From Gluconacetobacter asukensis (GTDB taxonomy: Bacteria; Pseudomonadota; Alphaproteobacteria; Acetobacterales; Acetobacteraceae), in the NCBI RefSeq assembly GCF_014174375.1, contig NZ_JABEQE010000013.1, positions 1 to 64,000 of the forward strand: a DNA stretch of 64,000 bases. The letters run 5' to 3'. The position numbers and the translations under genes are program-made. Shown here in pieces: positions 1-8,427 of this stretch. Position 1 is the first letter of the stretch; every line of letters begins with the position of its first letter. Below the pieces are notes generated by a model, which saw only the letters and a list, made by a program, of their open reading frames with translations, searched no databases and was not told the origin of the DNA.

Positions 1-31
1 ACGGTCTGCCTGTCACCGACCCGTCCCCTTC

Positions 32-67
32 CTGATTTTTCCGGGGTGGCCACCCCGGAAAAATCAG
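32..67. repeat. Perfect 36-bp palindrome
   Basis: The two 18-base halves (32-49 and 50-67) are exact reverse complements, with a GC-rich centre (CCGGGGTGGCCACCCCGG) flanked by T5 and A5. The T run precedes the stem rather than following it on either strand, so this is not a standard intrinsic terminator. It lies in the gene-free first 302 bases of the window together with the 161-bp repeat at 105-265; no coding region is supported there. Confidence 0.7.
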
Positions 68-104
68 TCCTTTGTCGCACGCAGCGACACGGAATGCATA
101 AGAC

Positions 105-265
105 AAGCCTGACCGGAAATGCGCGCCGGCGGCGATCCGACGCGCGTTTCCTGTTCTTCGGTGCTCGCAGCCTCCGAGGCCGCTCCGCCCCGATGCTTGG
201 AAACCCACGCCGGGCGCGACCCTTCGGGCCGCTCTCGCTCGCCAGCCCACATTTCCGGTCAGCTT
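105..265. repeat. 161-bp intergenic repeat, copy A
   Basis: The ends are near-inverted repeats: AAGCCTGACCGGAAATG at 105-121 and CATTTCCGGTCAGCTT at 250-265. The interior matches, on the opposite strand, the repeat at 44313-44473, which is also 161 bp; shared words include GGCGATCCGAC, CGTTTCCTG and CGAGCGAGAG. The termini differ between the two copies but remain self-complementary in each. It lies 38 bp beyond the stop of the flippase gene, so it may also work as a terminator. No transposase or ORF is associated. Short hairpins at 22816-22874 and 60077-60124 resemble its left end. Confidence 0.7.
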
Positions 266-302
266 CTGGAGAGCGGTTGCAGGAGCTGCAGCCCCTGTCG
301 CG

Positions 303-1598
303 TTACAGGTGCCGCAGGCGCAGGAACGGGACGACGCGCGTGGAGAGGATCAGGGCTTCGGCCAGCAGGGTCGCGATGCCCGCCCCGTTCACGCTCCACA
401 GGCGTGCCAGCCCGTACAGCACCGGCAGGCAGAGCGTGGTGGCGGCGATGCGGCCGGTGAACAGGCGGTGGGCATAGCCCAGCGAAACCAGGAACGGTTC
501 CAGCGGCACGTCCCACAGATCAAGGATCGCCGCCGAGGTCAGCAGCATCAGCAACGCCAGATCGTCCGTTCGGACCGCCAGCAGGGTCTGGAACACCCAG
601 GGACCGACCGTGGCGGCTGTCAGGAGCGCCACGGCGGAAAACAGGCCGAGCACTTGGAAGATGCGGAACATGATGCGCTGCATGCCCGCGCGGTCGCCCT
701 GGTCGCGCAGGCGGATCAACTCGGGATACAATGCCGGCGTCAGCAATTGCGCCGGCTGGGCCAGGGCGTCGCAGACATGCCAGGTCACGCTGTAGATGGC
801 GGCGGCGGCGGGATTGGTCGCCGCCCCCACCAGCAGCACGGTGACGCGGGAGGTCAGGGCCGCGAGCGCCTGGTTGCCGCTGGTCGACAGGGTGAGGCGC
901 CAGACGCCCTTGAAGCCCGTCTGCCAGATCGTGCCCGTCAGCCGGAAGCCGTGCATGCTGGGCGTATGACGGATGGCCACCCATGCCAGGCTGCAATTGG
1001 CCAGGAAGGACATGACGGTGCCGAGATACCAGACCGTCAGGAAGCCCCCCAGATGCCAGTGCAGACCCATGCCCAGCAGGGTACCCGTCAGGCGGGTCGT
1101 ATTGATCGCCAGATCGGCCAGGGCGGATTGGCGGAAGCGGTCGGTGAGGCGCAGCACGCCCAGCGCCCAGCAGCTGTTCATGAACAGGACGGAGGTCATG
1201 TAGACCAGCGCCAGCCCCTGGGCGCTGGCCGGCCAGCCCAAAATATGGCCGAAGGCGGCCACCCCGGCCAAGGCCACCGCCGTGCCGGCCAGGGCCCCGA
1301 GCCCGTCCAGCATCATGCAGTGGCGCAGCAGGGTCTGGAAGCGTGGCTGCTCGCCGCGCGCGAACAGCGTGTTGCCGAAATGCAGGAGGGGCTGCCAGGA
1401 CTGGAAGCGCGTGCCGACCGAGAAGGACGAGGCGCAGACATGCATCAGCAGCAGCGTGCCATATCCCTCCAGCCCCAGCGCGCGCACGACCAGCGCGGTG
1501 GTGAGGAAGCCGAGCACGCCCGCCATCCCCTTGCCGCCCAGCAGGTAACCGGTATTGCGGAAGATCCGGGCAACCTGCCCGGGCGGCTGGGAAGACAC
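303..1598 (-). CDS. Polysaccharide/oligosaccharide flippase-like membrane protein
   Basis: This 431-residue protein has many hydrophobic segments, starting with GGKGMAGVLGFLTTALVVRA, the usual opening of Wzx/MATE-type polysaccharide exporters. It probably moves lipid-linked saccharides across the inner membrane; the substrate is unknown. The start is a GTG at 1598 that shares one base with the TAG stop of the MotB-like gene (TAGTG), so the two are translationally coupled. It is the last gene of a four-gene minus-strand operon with a MotA/MotB-like pair and an OmpA-like protein, which hints at export or assembly of a surface polymer. Family assignment rests on hydropathy and N-terminal resemblance, not on a catalytic motif. 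Confidence 0.72.
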   Translation of the reverse strand: MSSQPPGQVARIFRNTGYLLGGKGMAGVLGFLTTALVVRALGLEGYGTLLLMHVCASSFSVGTRFQSWQPLLHFGNTLFARGEQPRFQTLLRHCMMLDGLGALAGTAVALAGVAAFGHILGWPASAQGLALVYMTSVLFMNSCWALGVLRLTDRFRQSALADLAINTTRLTGTLLGMGLHWHLGGFLTVWYLGTVMSFLANCSLAWVAIRHTPSMHGFRLTGTIWQTGFKGVWRLTLSTSGNQALAALTSRVTVLLVGAATNPAAAAIYSVTWHVCDALAQPAQLLTPALYPELIRLRDQGDRAGMQRIMFRIFQVLGLFSAVALLTAATVGPWVFQTLLAVRTDDLALLMLLTSAAILDLWDVPLEPFLVSLGYAHRLFTGRIAATTLCLPVLYGLARLWSVNGAGIATLLAEALILSTRVVPFLRLRHL

Positions 1599-2569
1599 TA
1601 GCGGTCGGTCAGGCGGAACTCGATGCGCCGGTTGCGGGCGTAGGCCGCCTGGGTATCGTGACTGTCCAGCGGCTGGAAATCGGCGAAGCCGGTGGCGGCC
1701 AGATGCTGGGGGCTGATGCCTTCCGCGATCAGCAGCTTGACCACGGTGATCGCGCGGGCCGACGACAATTCCCAGTTGCTGGCGAAGGCGCTGTGGATCG
1801 GCTGGCGGTCGGCATGGCCGTCCACCCGCATGATCCAGGGGATCGCGGACGGGATCTGCCCCGAGACCTGGCGGAAGGTGCGGGCCAGGGTGCGGATCTC
1901 GGCCACGCCTTTGGGCGACAGCTCGGCGCTGCCGGGGGGGAAGAGGACCTCGCTCTGGAACACGAAACGGTCGCCGACGACCTGCACGCCGTCCTGGTCT
2001 TTCAGGATGTCGCGCAGGCGGCCGAAGAATTCCGACCGGTAGCGCTGGAGCTGCTCGACCTTGTCGGCCAGGGCCACGTTCAGCTTCAGCCCCAGATCGT
2101 CGATCTTGTGGTCGCGGTCATGGACCTGCTGCTGGGAGATATCCAGCATCGTCATCGCGGCGCCGAGCTGGTGGCGGAGTTCCTCGAGCTGCGCGCCCAG
2201 GGCCGTGACCTGCTGCTGGCTGGCCTGGGCCAGATTGTCGCGCTCGGCCGTGAGCTGGGACACCTGGGCGGTCAGGGACGAGGCCATCGCCACGTCCTTG
2301 TCATGCGCCGAGCGCAGCGAGGCGACGGAGAGCTGGAGCGTGTGGGTGCGATCATGCTCCAGCGCCAGCATGTCGTTGAGCTTGCTGACCTGCTGCGTCA
2401 GCTGCTCCATCGCCTGTTGGCGCTTGGCCAGCACCACGGACAGGAAGGCCTGCCCCAGCACGAAGACCAGCAGGACGAAGATGACGACCATCAGCAGGGT
2501 GGATAATGCGTCCACATATCCCGGCCAGGCGTCCAGGCCGGCATGGGTCTGGCGGCGGCGGCGTGCCAT
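1598..2569 (-). CDS. MotB/OmpA-family ion-motor stator-like protein
   Basis: A 323-residue protein with one N-terminal membrane segment (about residues 18-42), a long coiled coil (about 43-170) and a C-terminal OmpA-type peptidoglycan-binding domain (about 195-320). The OmpA part is recognised by FPPGSAELSPKG, a VDGHADRQPI loop and a closing NRRIEFRLT. Asp20 in GYVDALSTLL sits at the start of the membrane helix, the place of the proton-accepting Asp of MotB. It pairs with the MotA/ExbB-like gene 27 bp upstream and should form a proton-driven complex anchored to the cell wall. No flagellar genes are nearby, so a non-flagellar motor is more likely. The coiled coil is long for MotB. Confidence 0.85.
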   Translation of the reverse strand: MARRRRQTHAGLDAWPGYVDALSTLLMVVIFVLLVFVLGQAFLSVVLAKRQQAMEQLTQQVSKLNDMLALEHDRTHTLQLSVASLRSAHDKDVAMASSLTAQVSQLTAERDNLAQASQQQVTALGAQLEELRHQLGAAMTMLDISQQQVHDRDHKIDDLGLKLNVALADKVEQLQRYRSEFFGRLRDILKDQDGVQVVGDRFVFQSEVLFPPGSAELSPKGVAEIRTLARTFRQVSGQIPSAIPWIMRVDGHADRQPIHSAFASNWELSSARAITVVKLLIAEGISPQHLAATGFADFQPLDSHDTQAAYARNRRIEFRLTDR

Positions 2570-2596
2570 GCTGTTACCTCGGGGTCCGGGGGGCGA

Positions 2597-3682
2597 TCAG
2601 GGCGCGCGCGCGCCGGCGGGTGCGGACGCGGCGATGGTGCGCGTCAGCAGGCGCAGGTCGCCGCGGAGGTCGGTGGCGATCTGCGTGCGGCCCTGTTCCA
2701 TATCCGACAGGATGCGGGTCAGCTGGGCTTCGATGCCGCGCAATTGCTGCTGGCCCGAATCCTCGGCCATGCGCTGCATCAGGACATGGCTGGCGCGCAT
2801 CGTCTCGGTCATGACGCCGATCCGGTCGTTCAGGCTGACCAGGAGGGCCTGCTGCTGGTGGCGCCCTTCCTCGCCGCGGGCGATCAGGGCCTGCAGCTTT
2901 TCCAGATTTTCGGCGGTCTGTTCCAGCAGGGCCTGGACGTAGACGGGGATGCCGGCGTCGGCGCCGTCGCCGGTGCCCAGGCTGGAGCCGATGCGGGTCA
3001 GGCCGGCCAGCCATTCCTCCAACTCGTTGAAGAAGCGGTTCTGGGCCTGGCCCGCCGTCAGGTCCAGGAAGCCCAGCACCAGGGCGCTGGCCAGACCGAA
3101 CATCGACCCCGAGAAGGCGGTGCCCATGCCGTGCAGCGGCTTGGCCAGGCCGGTCTTCAACTGGTCGAACATCGCGTTCAGGTCGCCCGAGCCGACCGAC
3201 AGGCTGGTGATCACGTCGGCGATCGACCAGATCGTCAGCAGCAGGCCATAGAACGTGCCCAGCAGGCCCAGGAAGATCAGCAGGTTGGTCATGTAGCGCG
3301 ACAGTTCCCGCCCCTCGTCGAGGCGCGAGGACAGGCTGTCGAGCATCGACTGCATCGCGGGGGTGGACAGGACCAGCCGGTCGGAGCGGTTGCGGGTGGC
3401 CAGCATCGAGGCCATCGGCGCCAGCAGGGTCGGCGGGGTGGGCTGGGCCAGGCCGTCGCGCGGCTGGCGCAGCGTTTCCACCCAGCGGACCTCGGGGATC
3501 AGCCGCAGGACCATCCGGACGTTCCAGACGATGCCGAGCGCCAGGATGCCCAGGATGAGCCCGTCCAGGATCGGGTTGTTGAAAAAGGCGGTGTACAGCA
3601 TGCGCCCCAGGGCGCCGGCCGCCAGCACCACAGCGGTGAGGAACAGGACGATACGCAGAAGATATGTGGTCGGCTGGGTCAC
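2597..3682 (-). CDS. MotA/TolQ/ExbB-like proton-channel protein
   Basis: This 361-residue inner-membrane protein has two N-terminal hydrophobic segments (about residues 8-26 and 37-57) and a second pair around 130-215 containing NLLIFLGLLGTFYGLLLTIW and GMGTAFSGSMFGLASALVLG. Those two stretches are the signature of the MotA/TolQ/ExbB channel domain. The C-terminal third is helical and charged. It overlaps the upstream OmpA-like gene by 4 bp (ATGA) and precedes the MotB-like gene, giving a classic A/B channel pair. Known members convert proton flow into mechanical work on envelope partners. The task here is not clear from sequence; the flippase neighbour suggests polysaccharide surface assembly. 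Confidence 0.82.
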   Translation of the reverse strand: MTQPTTYLLRIVLFLTAVVLAAGALGRMLYTAFFNNPILDGLILGILALGIVWNVRMVLRLIPEVRWVETLRQPRDGLAQPTPPTLLAPMASMLATRNRSDRLVLSTPAMQSMLDSLSSRLDEGRELSRYMTNLLIFLGLLGTFYGLLLTIWSIADVITSLSVGSGDLNAMFDQLKTGLAKPLHGMGTAFSGSMFGLASALVLGFLDLTAGQAQNRFFNELEEWLAGLTRIGSSLGTGDGADAGIPVYVQALLEQTAENLEKLQALIARGEEGRHQQQALLVSLNDRIGVMTETMRASHVLMQRMAEDSGQQQLRGIEAQLTRILSDMEQGRTQIATDLRGDLRLLTRTIAASAPAGARAP

Positions 3683-4494
3683 GGTGCGGGACGCTGCTCC
3701 GAAGGGGCGGGGGAAGGCGGGGGTGCCGAGGCGACCATATCCGACCGGGTCACGTCAACATGATCCGGAAACGTTTCATTCACGCTGTCCGGGCTTTTTG
3801 CCCCGCGAGGAGGTACGCCGATCGCGCGGACATAGATCCGGGTCGAGGCGATGCCGGCATGGATCAGGATCGACCGGACCGCCAGGCCGCGCGCCAGCGA
3901 CAGGCGGCGGGGCGTGGAGATGTCGTCGGCCGCGCCGGAGGCCGTCGCGTCGATCTCGGCCCGGGCGTAGGGTACTTGCAGCAGGGTGGTGGCGAAGCCC
4001 TTCACCCGGTCGATCATGGCCGCGTTCATGTCCGCGCTGCCGGCCGCGAAGGTCAGCCGCAGGCCGGCGGGCAGGTCGGCGGCCGTGCCCTTGGCGTCCG
4101 CCTTCACCGGGACTTCCGGCGGTGGGGCGGGGGGATGGAGCGGGATATCGACCACGGGGGGGCGGATGATCGGTGGGGGCGGCGGCGCGGCGGGAATGGT
4201 GGGCGGCGGCGCAGGGTGGGTGGGAGCCGGTGCCGGTGCCGGCGTGGCGGAGGGGGCCGAAGGGCCGGCCGGCCTGACGGCGGGCGCGTGCGCCGGTGCG
4301 GTGTGGGTCGGGCGCGGTTTCGGCGCCTTGGCGCCCGGCAGGGCGGACAGCGCGCTGTCGTCGGTCGTGACCTGCGCGTGGGCCGGGGTGAATGCCAGTC
4401 CGCCCAGCACCGAGACGGCCGCGAGCAGGGCGCGGGATGCTGGCGGGCGGCGGAGGCCGGAGCGCGGGGAGCGTGCGGGGCGGATATCGGGCAT
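3679..4494 (-). CDS. Secreted proline-rich protein with OmpA-like C-terminal domain
   Basis: A 271-residue protein with an Arg-rich N-terminus, a signal peptide (core ALLAAVSVLGGLAF, likely cleavage after PAHA), a long Pro/Ala linker (about residues 45-150) and a C-terminal OmpA-like fold. The fold is recognised by LRLTFAAGSADMN and RRLSLARGLAVRSILIHAGI followed by RIYVRAIG. It is the first gene of the operon and overlaps the MotA-like gene by 4 bp. The proline linker could span the periplasm so that the OmpA domain contacts peptidoglycan or the motor. The usual Asp/Arg peptidoglycan-binding pair is not obvious, so wall binding is unproven. Confidence 0.68.
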   Translation of the reverse strand: MPDIRPARSPRSGLRRPPASRALLAAVSVLGGLAFTPAHAQVTTDDSALSALPGAKAPKPRPTHTAPAHAPAVRPAGPSAPSATPAPAPAPTHPAPPPTIPAAPPPPPIIRPPVVDIPLHPPAPPPEVPVKADAKGTAADLPAGLRLTFAAGSADMNAAMIDRVKGFATTLLQVPYARAEIDATASGAADDISTPRRLSLARGLAVRSILIHAGIASTRIYVRAIGVPPRGAKSPDSVNETFPDHVDVTRSDMVASAPPPSPAPSEQRPAP

Positions 4495-4569
4495 GATCGG
4501 GGCAGCCTAGACCAGATCGCCCGCGGGTCGAAGGGGCGGCGTGCGAGGATGCGAAGAGGCTGGCGCGGC

Positions 4570-5406
4570 TCAGGGCCGCGCGGTCAGGCTGTCCGCCACC
4601 AGTTCGCGCAGCTTTCCGTGCAACTGGGCGTTGCCGGCCACCACATTGACCGAATCGCCCATGTCGTGCAGGTCGGCGCCATCCGGGTCGGTAGCGTAGC
4701 CGCCGGCTTCGCGCACCAGCAGCAGGCCGGCGGCGCAGTCCCACGGCTTCAGCCCCAGCTCCCAGAAGCCTTCGTACCGGCCGGCGGCCACCCAGGCGAG
4801 ATCCAGCGCCGCCGCGCCGAAGCGGCGGATGCCCGCCACGTGCGGCATCAGTGCGCCCAGCGTGCGGGCGAAGGGCAGGCGGCGCTGCGCCGGGACCTTG
4901 GCGAAGGGGATGCCGGTGGCGAACAGGGCCTCGTGCATGTCGCGGCGGGCCGAGACGCGGAGGCGGCGTTCGTTGAGGAACGCGCCCACGCCCTTTTCGG
5001 CCCAGAACATCTCGTTGGCGGCCGGGTTGTAGACCAGGCCCGCCGCCAGTTCGATCGTGCCATCCGGCAGGCGGCGTTGCAGGGCGATCGAGATCGCCCA
5101 GTGCGGGATGCCGTGCAGGAAGTTGGTGGTGCCGTCCAGCGGATCGACGATCCAGCGCCAGGTCCAGTTGTCGCTGCCCGAGGCGCCGCTTTCCTCCATC
5201 AGGAAGGCGTAGCCGGGGCGGGCGCGCTCCAGCTCCTCGCGGATCGCGGCTTCGGCGCGCAGGTCGGCCTGCGAGACGAAATCGCCCGGGCCCTTGATGC
5301 TGACCTGAAGCTGCTCGACTTCGTTGAAGTCGCGCAGCAGGCGCCGCGCGGCTTTCTGCGCCGCGTTCTGCATCACCGTCATATGGGGAGAGAGTCGCAT
5401 GGCCAC
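4570..5406 (-). CDS. suhB: Inositol monophosphatase family protein (SuhB-like)
   Basis: At 278 residues this is normal for the family. Metal-binding motifs are visible: MEESG (about 90-94), IVDPLDGTTNFLHGIPH (about 110-126) and, near the C-terminus, LKPWDCAAGLLLVREAGG with the WD(C)AAG catalytic element. It should hydrolyse inositol-1-phosphate or related sugar phosphates in the cytoplasm; in enterobacteria SuhB also acts in rRNA antitermination. The start may be GTG 5406 (AGGA about 9 nt upstream) or ATG 5400. An 11-bp inverted repeat lies between this gene and the efp stop upstream. Confidence 0.88.
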   Translation of the reverse strand: MAMRLSPHMTVMQNAAQKAARRLLRDFNEVEQLQVSIKGPGDFVSQADLRAEAAIREELERARPGYAFLMEESGASGSDNWTWRWIVDPLDGTTNFLHGIPHWAISIALQRRLPDGTIELAAGLVYNPAANEMFWAEKGVGAFLNERRLRVSARRDMHEALFATGIPFAKVPAQRRLPFARTLGALMPHVAGIRRFGAAALDLAWVAAGRYEGFWELGLKPWDCAAGLLLVREAGGYATDPDGADLHDMGDSVNVVAGNAQLHGKLRELVADSLTARP

Positions 5407-5436
5407 GGCGGTCGGTCCTGTCTGGCTGGAGCGGGT

Positions 5437-5464
5437 CGTGATGAGGTCGACTTACCTCATCACG
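5437..5464. terminator. 11-bp inverted repeat between efp and suhB
   Basis: CGTGATGAGGT (5437-5447) and ACCTCATCACG (5454-5464) are exact reverse complements with a 6-nt loop. The hairpin lies after the efp stop and before suhB on the minus strand. No T run follows it, so it may be a pause, attenuator or Rho-assisted site rather than a standard terminator. Confidence 0.5.
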
Positions 5465-5506
5465 CAAAGATGTTCTGTGGAACGGTAAAAACGCAGCGCG
5501 GGGGCC

Positions 5507-6073
5507 TCAGCCCTTCGCGCGTTCCACGTAGCTGGCGTCTTCGGTGCGGACGACGATGCGTTCGCCGGCTTCGATGAAGGGCGGCACCATGGTCTTGACA
5601 CCGTTGGACAGCTTGGCCGGCTTGTAGGACGAGCTGGCCGTCTGGCCCTTCACGACCGGATCGGCCTCGACGATTTCCAGCGTTACCTGCGCGGGGAGCT
5701 GCACGCCCACCGGGTCGCCTTCGACCAGGTTGATCACCAGCGTCATGTTGTCCTGCAGGAACGGCGCCTGGTCGCCCAGCAGGCCCAGCGGGATCAGCGT
5801 CTGCTCGAACGTCTCCGGGTCCATCAGCACGACATTGTCGCCGTCCATGTAGGAATAGGTATATTCCTTTTCCTCGGTCATCAGACGTTCGACGGTGTCG
5901 GCGGTGCGCCAGCGCTCGTTGGTCTTGTTGCCGGTCTTGAGGTCGCGCATCTCCACCTGGATGAAGGCGCCGCCCTTGCCGGGGGTAATGATCTGCTGCT
6001 TCAGGACGGTCCAGCGACGGCCTTCGTGCTCGATGACCTGTCCGGCACGGATCAGGTTCGCCTGCTGTTTCAT
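5507..6073 (-). CDS. efp: Translation elongation factor P
   Basis: EF-P binds between the P and E sites of the ribosome and rescues stalls at polyproline. The 188-residue product starts at MKQQANLIRAGQ; an upstream in-frame extension has no EF-P similarity and was rejected. The loop PGKGGAF carries Lys33, equivalent to E. coli Lys34, the residue that receives beta-lysine. The C-terminal OB domains are intact (VELPAQ-type stretch VQLPAQVTLEIV, then KPAKLSNG and EAGERIVV). The lysylation enzymes EpmB and EpmA are encoded immediately upstream, so this EF-P is almost certainly modified by the beta-lysyl route. Confidence 0.96.
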   Translation of the reverse strand: MKQQANLIRAGQVIEHEGRRWTVLKQQIITPGKGGAFIQVEMRDLKTGNKTNERWRTADTVERLMTEEKEYTYSYMDGDNVVLMDPETFEQTLIPLGLLGDQAPFLQDNMTLVINLVEGDPVGVQLPAQVTLEIVEADPVVKGQTASSSYKPAKLSNGVKTMVPPFIEAGERIVVRTEDASYVERAKG

Positions 6074-6113
6074 GGTGGGCCCTGTCTGACTATGGGGTAT
6101 GGAAGGCGGGCTT

Positions 6114-7223
6114 CTAACGCTCTCGGGCGCCGAGGGCAAGGTTGGGGGCGGATTCCGCGTCGAGTTTGTGGCGGCCGCCGGCCGGATCGCGCACCACGGG
6201 CCCGTCATCGCCGGTTTCCAGATAGTCTGGCCCCAGCGGGACCTTGCCGTGCCCGCCGGGAATGTCGAGCGTGTAGGTGGGCCAGGCCAGGCCCGTCACC
6301 CGGCCGCGCAGGCCCGCCAGCAGGTGGCGGCCCTCGGCGATCGGCACGTGGAAGCGCGCGGTGCCGGGGGCGGGGTCGAGCTGGTGCAGATAGTAGGGCT
6401 TCAACCTTGCCTCGACCATCGCGCGGAACAGCCCCTCCAGCGCCGCGACGCTGTCATTGACGCCGCGCAGCAGCACCGACTGGCCCAGCACCGGGATGGC
6501 CCGTGCCTGGATGCGGCGCAGCGCCGCGCGGGCGGCCGGGGTGAATTCGCTGGCATGATTGGCATGCATGACCACCCACATGGCGCGGTCGGTCTGCATC
6601 GCATCGGCCAGTGCGTCGGTGATGCGGGAGGGATCGGCCACCGGCACGCGGCTGTGGATGCGGATGGTCGTGACATGGGGCATCGCCTCCAGGGCGCGGA
6701 CGATCGCGCCCAGCCGACGGGGGGAGAGCATCAGCGGGTCGCCGCCGGTCAGGATCACCTCGCGGATCGCGGGGTGGTCGCGCAGCCAGTCGAGCGCGCG
6801 GGCCAGGGCGGCGTCGTCCAGCACGCCGCCGTCGGGGCCCACATGTTCGCGCCGGAAGCAGAAGCGGCAATAGAGCGGGCAGACCAGCAGGGGCTTGAGC
6901 AGCGCGCGGTCGGCATAGCGGTGGACGATGCCGGGGACGGGCGACAGCGCGTCGTCGCCGATCGGGTCCGCGCGTTCATGCGCCGCCACGGCCAGTTCGG
7001 CGGCGTCGGGGATGACTTGCAGGCCGATCGGGTCGTCGGGCCGTTCGATCAATGCGGCGAAGGCGGGGGGGATGGCGGTGGCGTATTGCCGGGCCACGTC
7101 TTCCAGCGCCGGAGCGGCATCCGGGGGCACCAGTCCGGCGGCCACCAGGGCCGGGATGTCGCGCAGGGTCCGGCCCGATTGCGGGGCGAAATCGTCCTGG
7201 GGATGGTTGACCGATCGTGTCAT
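6114..7223 (-). CDS. epmB: EF-P beta-lysylation protein EpmB (radical SAM lysine 2,3-aminomutase family)
   Basis: EpmB converts (S)-alpha-lysine to (R)-beta-lysine, the substrate EpmA attaches to EF-P. The 369-residue protein carries the radical-SAM cysteine motif in CPLYCRFCFRREHVG (about residue 133), followed by ILTGGDPLML, the glycine-rich S-adenosylmethionine contact, and a PYYLHQLDPAPGT stretch typical of the KamA family. It is shorter than catabolic lysine aminomutases, as expected for EpmB. It is read in the same direction as efp, 40 bp upstream of it, and divergently from epmA (47 bp between starts). Confidence 0.93.
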   Translation of the reverse strand: MTRSVNHPQDDFAPQSGRTLRDIPALVAAGLVPPDAAPALEDVARQYATAIPPAFAALIERPDDPIGLQVIPDAAELAVAAHERADPIGDDALSPVPGIVHRYADRALLKPLLVCPLYCRFCFRREHVGPDGGVLDDAALARALDWLRDHPAIREVILTGGDPLMLSPRRLGAIVRALEAMPHVTTIRIHSRVPVADPSRITDALADAMQTDRAMWVVMHANHASEFTPAARAALRRIQARAIPVLGQSVLLRGVNDSVAALEGLFRAMVEARLKPYYLHQLDPAPGTARFHVPIAEGRHLLAGLRGRVTGLAWPTYTLDIPGGHGKVPLGPDYLETGDDGPVVRDPAGGRHKLDAESAPNLALGARER

Positions 7224-7270
7224 CGGCTGGCTCTACTCGACCGGTCTTCGTCCCGCAACAGGAGTCGTGC

Positions 7271-8317
7271 ATGACCGATCGCGGCGGTTCAGCCCCTTTT
7301 TCCGTGCCGGATCGGGACCCCGACCGCATTGCCGGCCGGCTGCCGCTGCTGCGGCGGCGGGCGCTGGTGGCGCGCGGGGTGCGTGCCTTCTTCGATGCGC
7401 GGGGCTATCTGGAGGTCGACACGCCCTATGCCGTGCCGACCCCGGGCGAGGAAGTGCATCTGAAGGTGTTCCGCACCGAACGGCGGCATCATGACGGCAC
7501 CCGCGAGGCGCTGTTCCTGCATACCAGCCCCGAATTCGCCATGAAGCGGATCGTCGCCGCCACCGGCCTGCCGGTCTTCCAGCTGGCGCGCGTGTGGCGG
7601 AACGAAGAGGGCAGCCATCTGCATGCCCCGGAATTCACCATGCTGGAATGGTACCGGCCCGGCGCATCGCTGTCTGCGCTGATGGACGAGACCGAGGCGC
7701 TGATGCGCGCGGTGCTGCCGCCGGTCGTCGCGCGCCCGGCCGGGCTGGCGGACGCCGTTCCCCTGCGGCTGGACATACCGTTCGAGCGCCTGACGATGCA
7801 GGAGGCCTTTGCCCGGCATGCGGGGGTGGACCTGCTGCCGACCGAGGGCGATGCCGGCGCGCTGGCCGTGGCGGCGGGGTGTGCCCTGCGGGAGGGCGAG
7901 ACGTGGGAGGATCTGTTCTTCCGCCTGCTGATGGAGCGGGTGGAGCCCGCGATCGGCCAGGACCGGCCGACATTCCTGACGCATTGGCCGGCCAGCCAGG
8001 CGGCACTGGCGCGGCGCGACCCGGCCGATCCGCGCACCGCCCTGCGCTTCGAGCTTTATGCCGCCGGCATGGAACTGGCGAACGCGTTCGAGGAGCTGAC
8101 CGACCCGGTGGAGCAGCGCCGGCGCTTTGTGGAGGACCGGGCCCGGCGGGCGGCGCTGTATGGCACCGCGCCCGGGCTGGACTGGCCGATGGACGAGGCC
8201 CTGCTGGCGGCGCTGGCGCATCTGCCGCCCTGCGCGGGCATTGCACTGGGATTTGATCGGCTGGTCATGTTGGCGGCGGGGACGGCCCGCATAAATGACA
8301 TCTTATGGATGGGCTGA
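7271..8317 (+). CDS. epmA: EF-P lysine ligase EpmA (GenX/PoxA family)
   Basis: EpmA is a truncated class II lysyl-tRNA synthetase homologue that ligates beta-lysine to EF-P instead of tRNA. The 348-residue product lacks the anticodon-binding domain and starts directly with the catalytic core. Motif 2 is seen as FQLARVWRNEEGSHLHAPEF and motif 3 as GIALGFDRLVMLAAG. The ATG at 7271 is preceded by ACAGGAG; an upstream in-frame ATG at 7217 lies inside the intergenic region and is less likely. It is divergent from epmB and efp; no EpmC-like hydroxylase gene is visible. Confidence 0.93.
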   Translation: MTDRGGSAPFSVPDRDPDRIAGRLPLLRRRALVARGVRAFFDARGYLEVDTPYAVPTPGEEVHLKVFRTERRHHDGTREALFLHTSPEFAMKRIVAATGLPVFQLARVWRNEEGSHLHAPEFTMLEWYRPGASLSALMDETEALMRAVLPPVVARPAGLADAVPLRLDIPFERLTMQEAFARHAGVDLLPTEGDAGALAVAAGCALREGETWEDLFFRLLMERVEPAIGQDRPTFLTHWPASQAALARRDPADPRTALRFELYAAGMELANAFEELTDPVEQRRRFVEDRARRAALYGTAPGLDWPMDEALLAALAHLPPCAGIALGFDRLVMLAAGTARINDILWMG

Positions 8318-8427
8318 ACTAAGGACGGGTTGAAATATTTGTAATTTCATCCCCAATTCGTACGCCGTGGCGGTTATGCTACGTTAACGTCATGATAAAT
8401 TCTATCCTGTAGATCGGTAACCGGATC

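Noticed and set aside
259-516. Small ORF at the flippase end
   Set aside because: It lies in another frame of the flippase and repeat copy A, without conserved sequence.
1598-3682. Zorya defence system (ZorA/ZorB are MotA/MotB-like)
   Set aside because: No ZorC, ZorD or ZorE gene is nearby, the A-subunit is too short and lacks the long ZorA tail, and the neighbours are a flippase and an OmpA-like protein.
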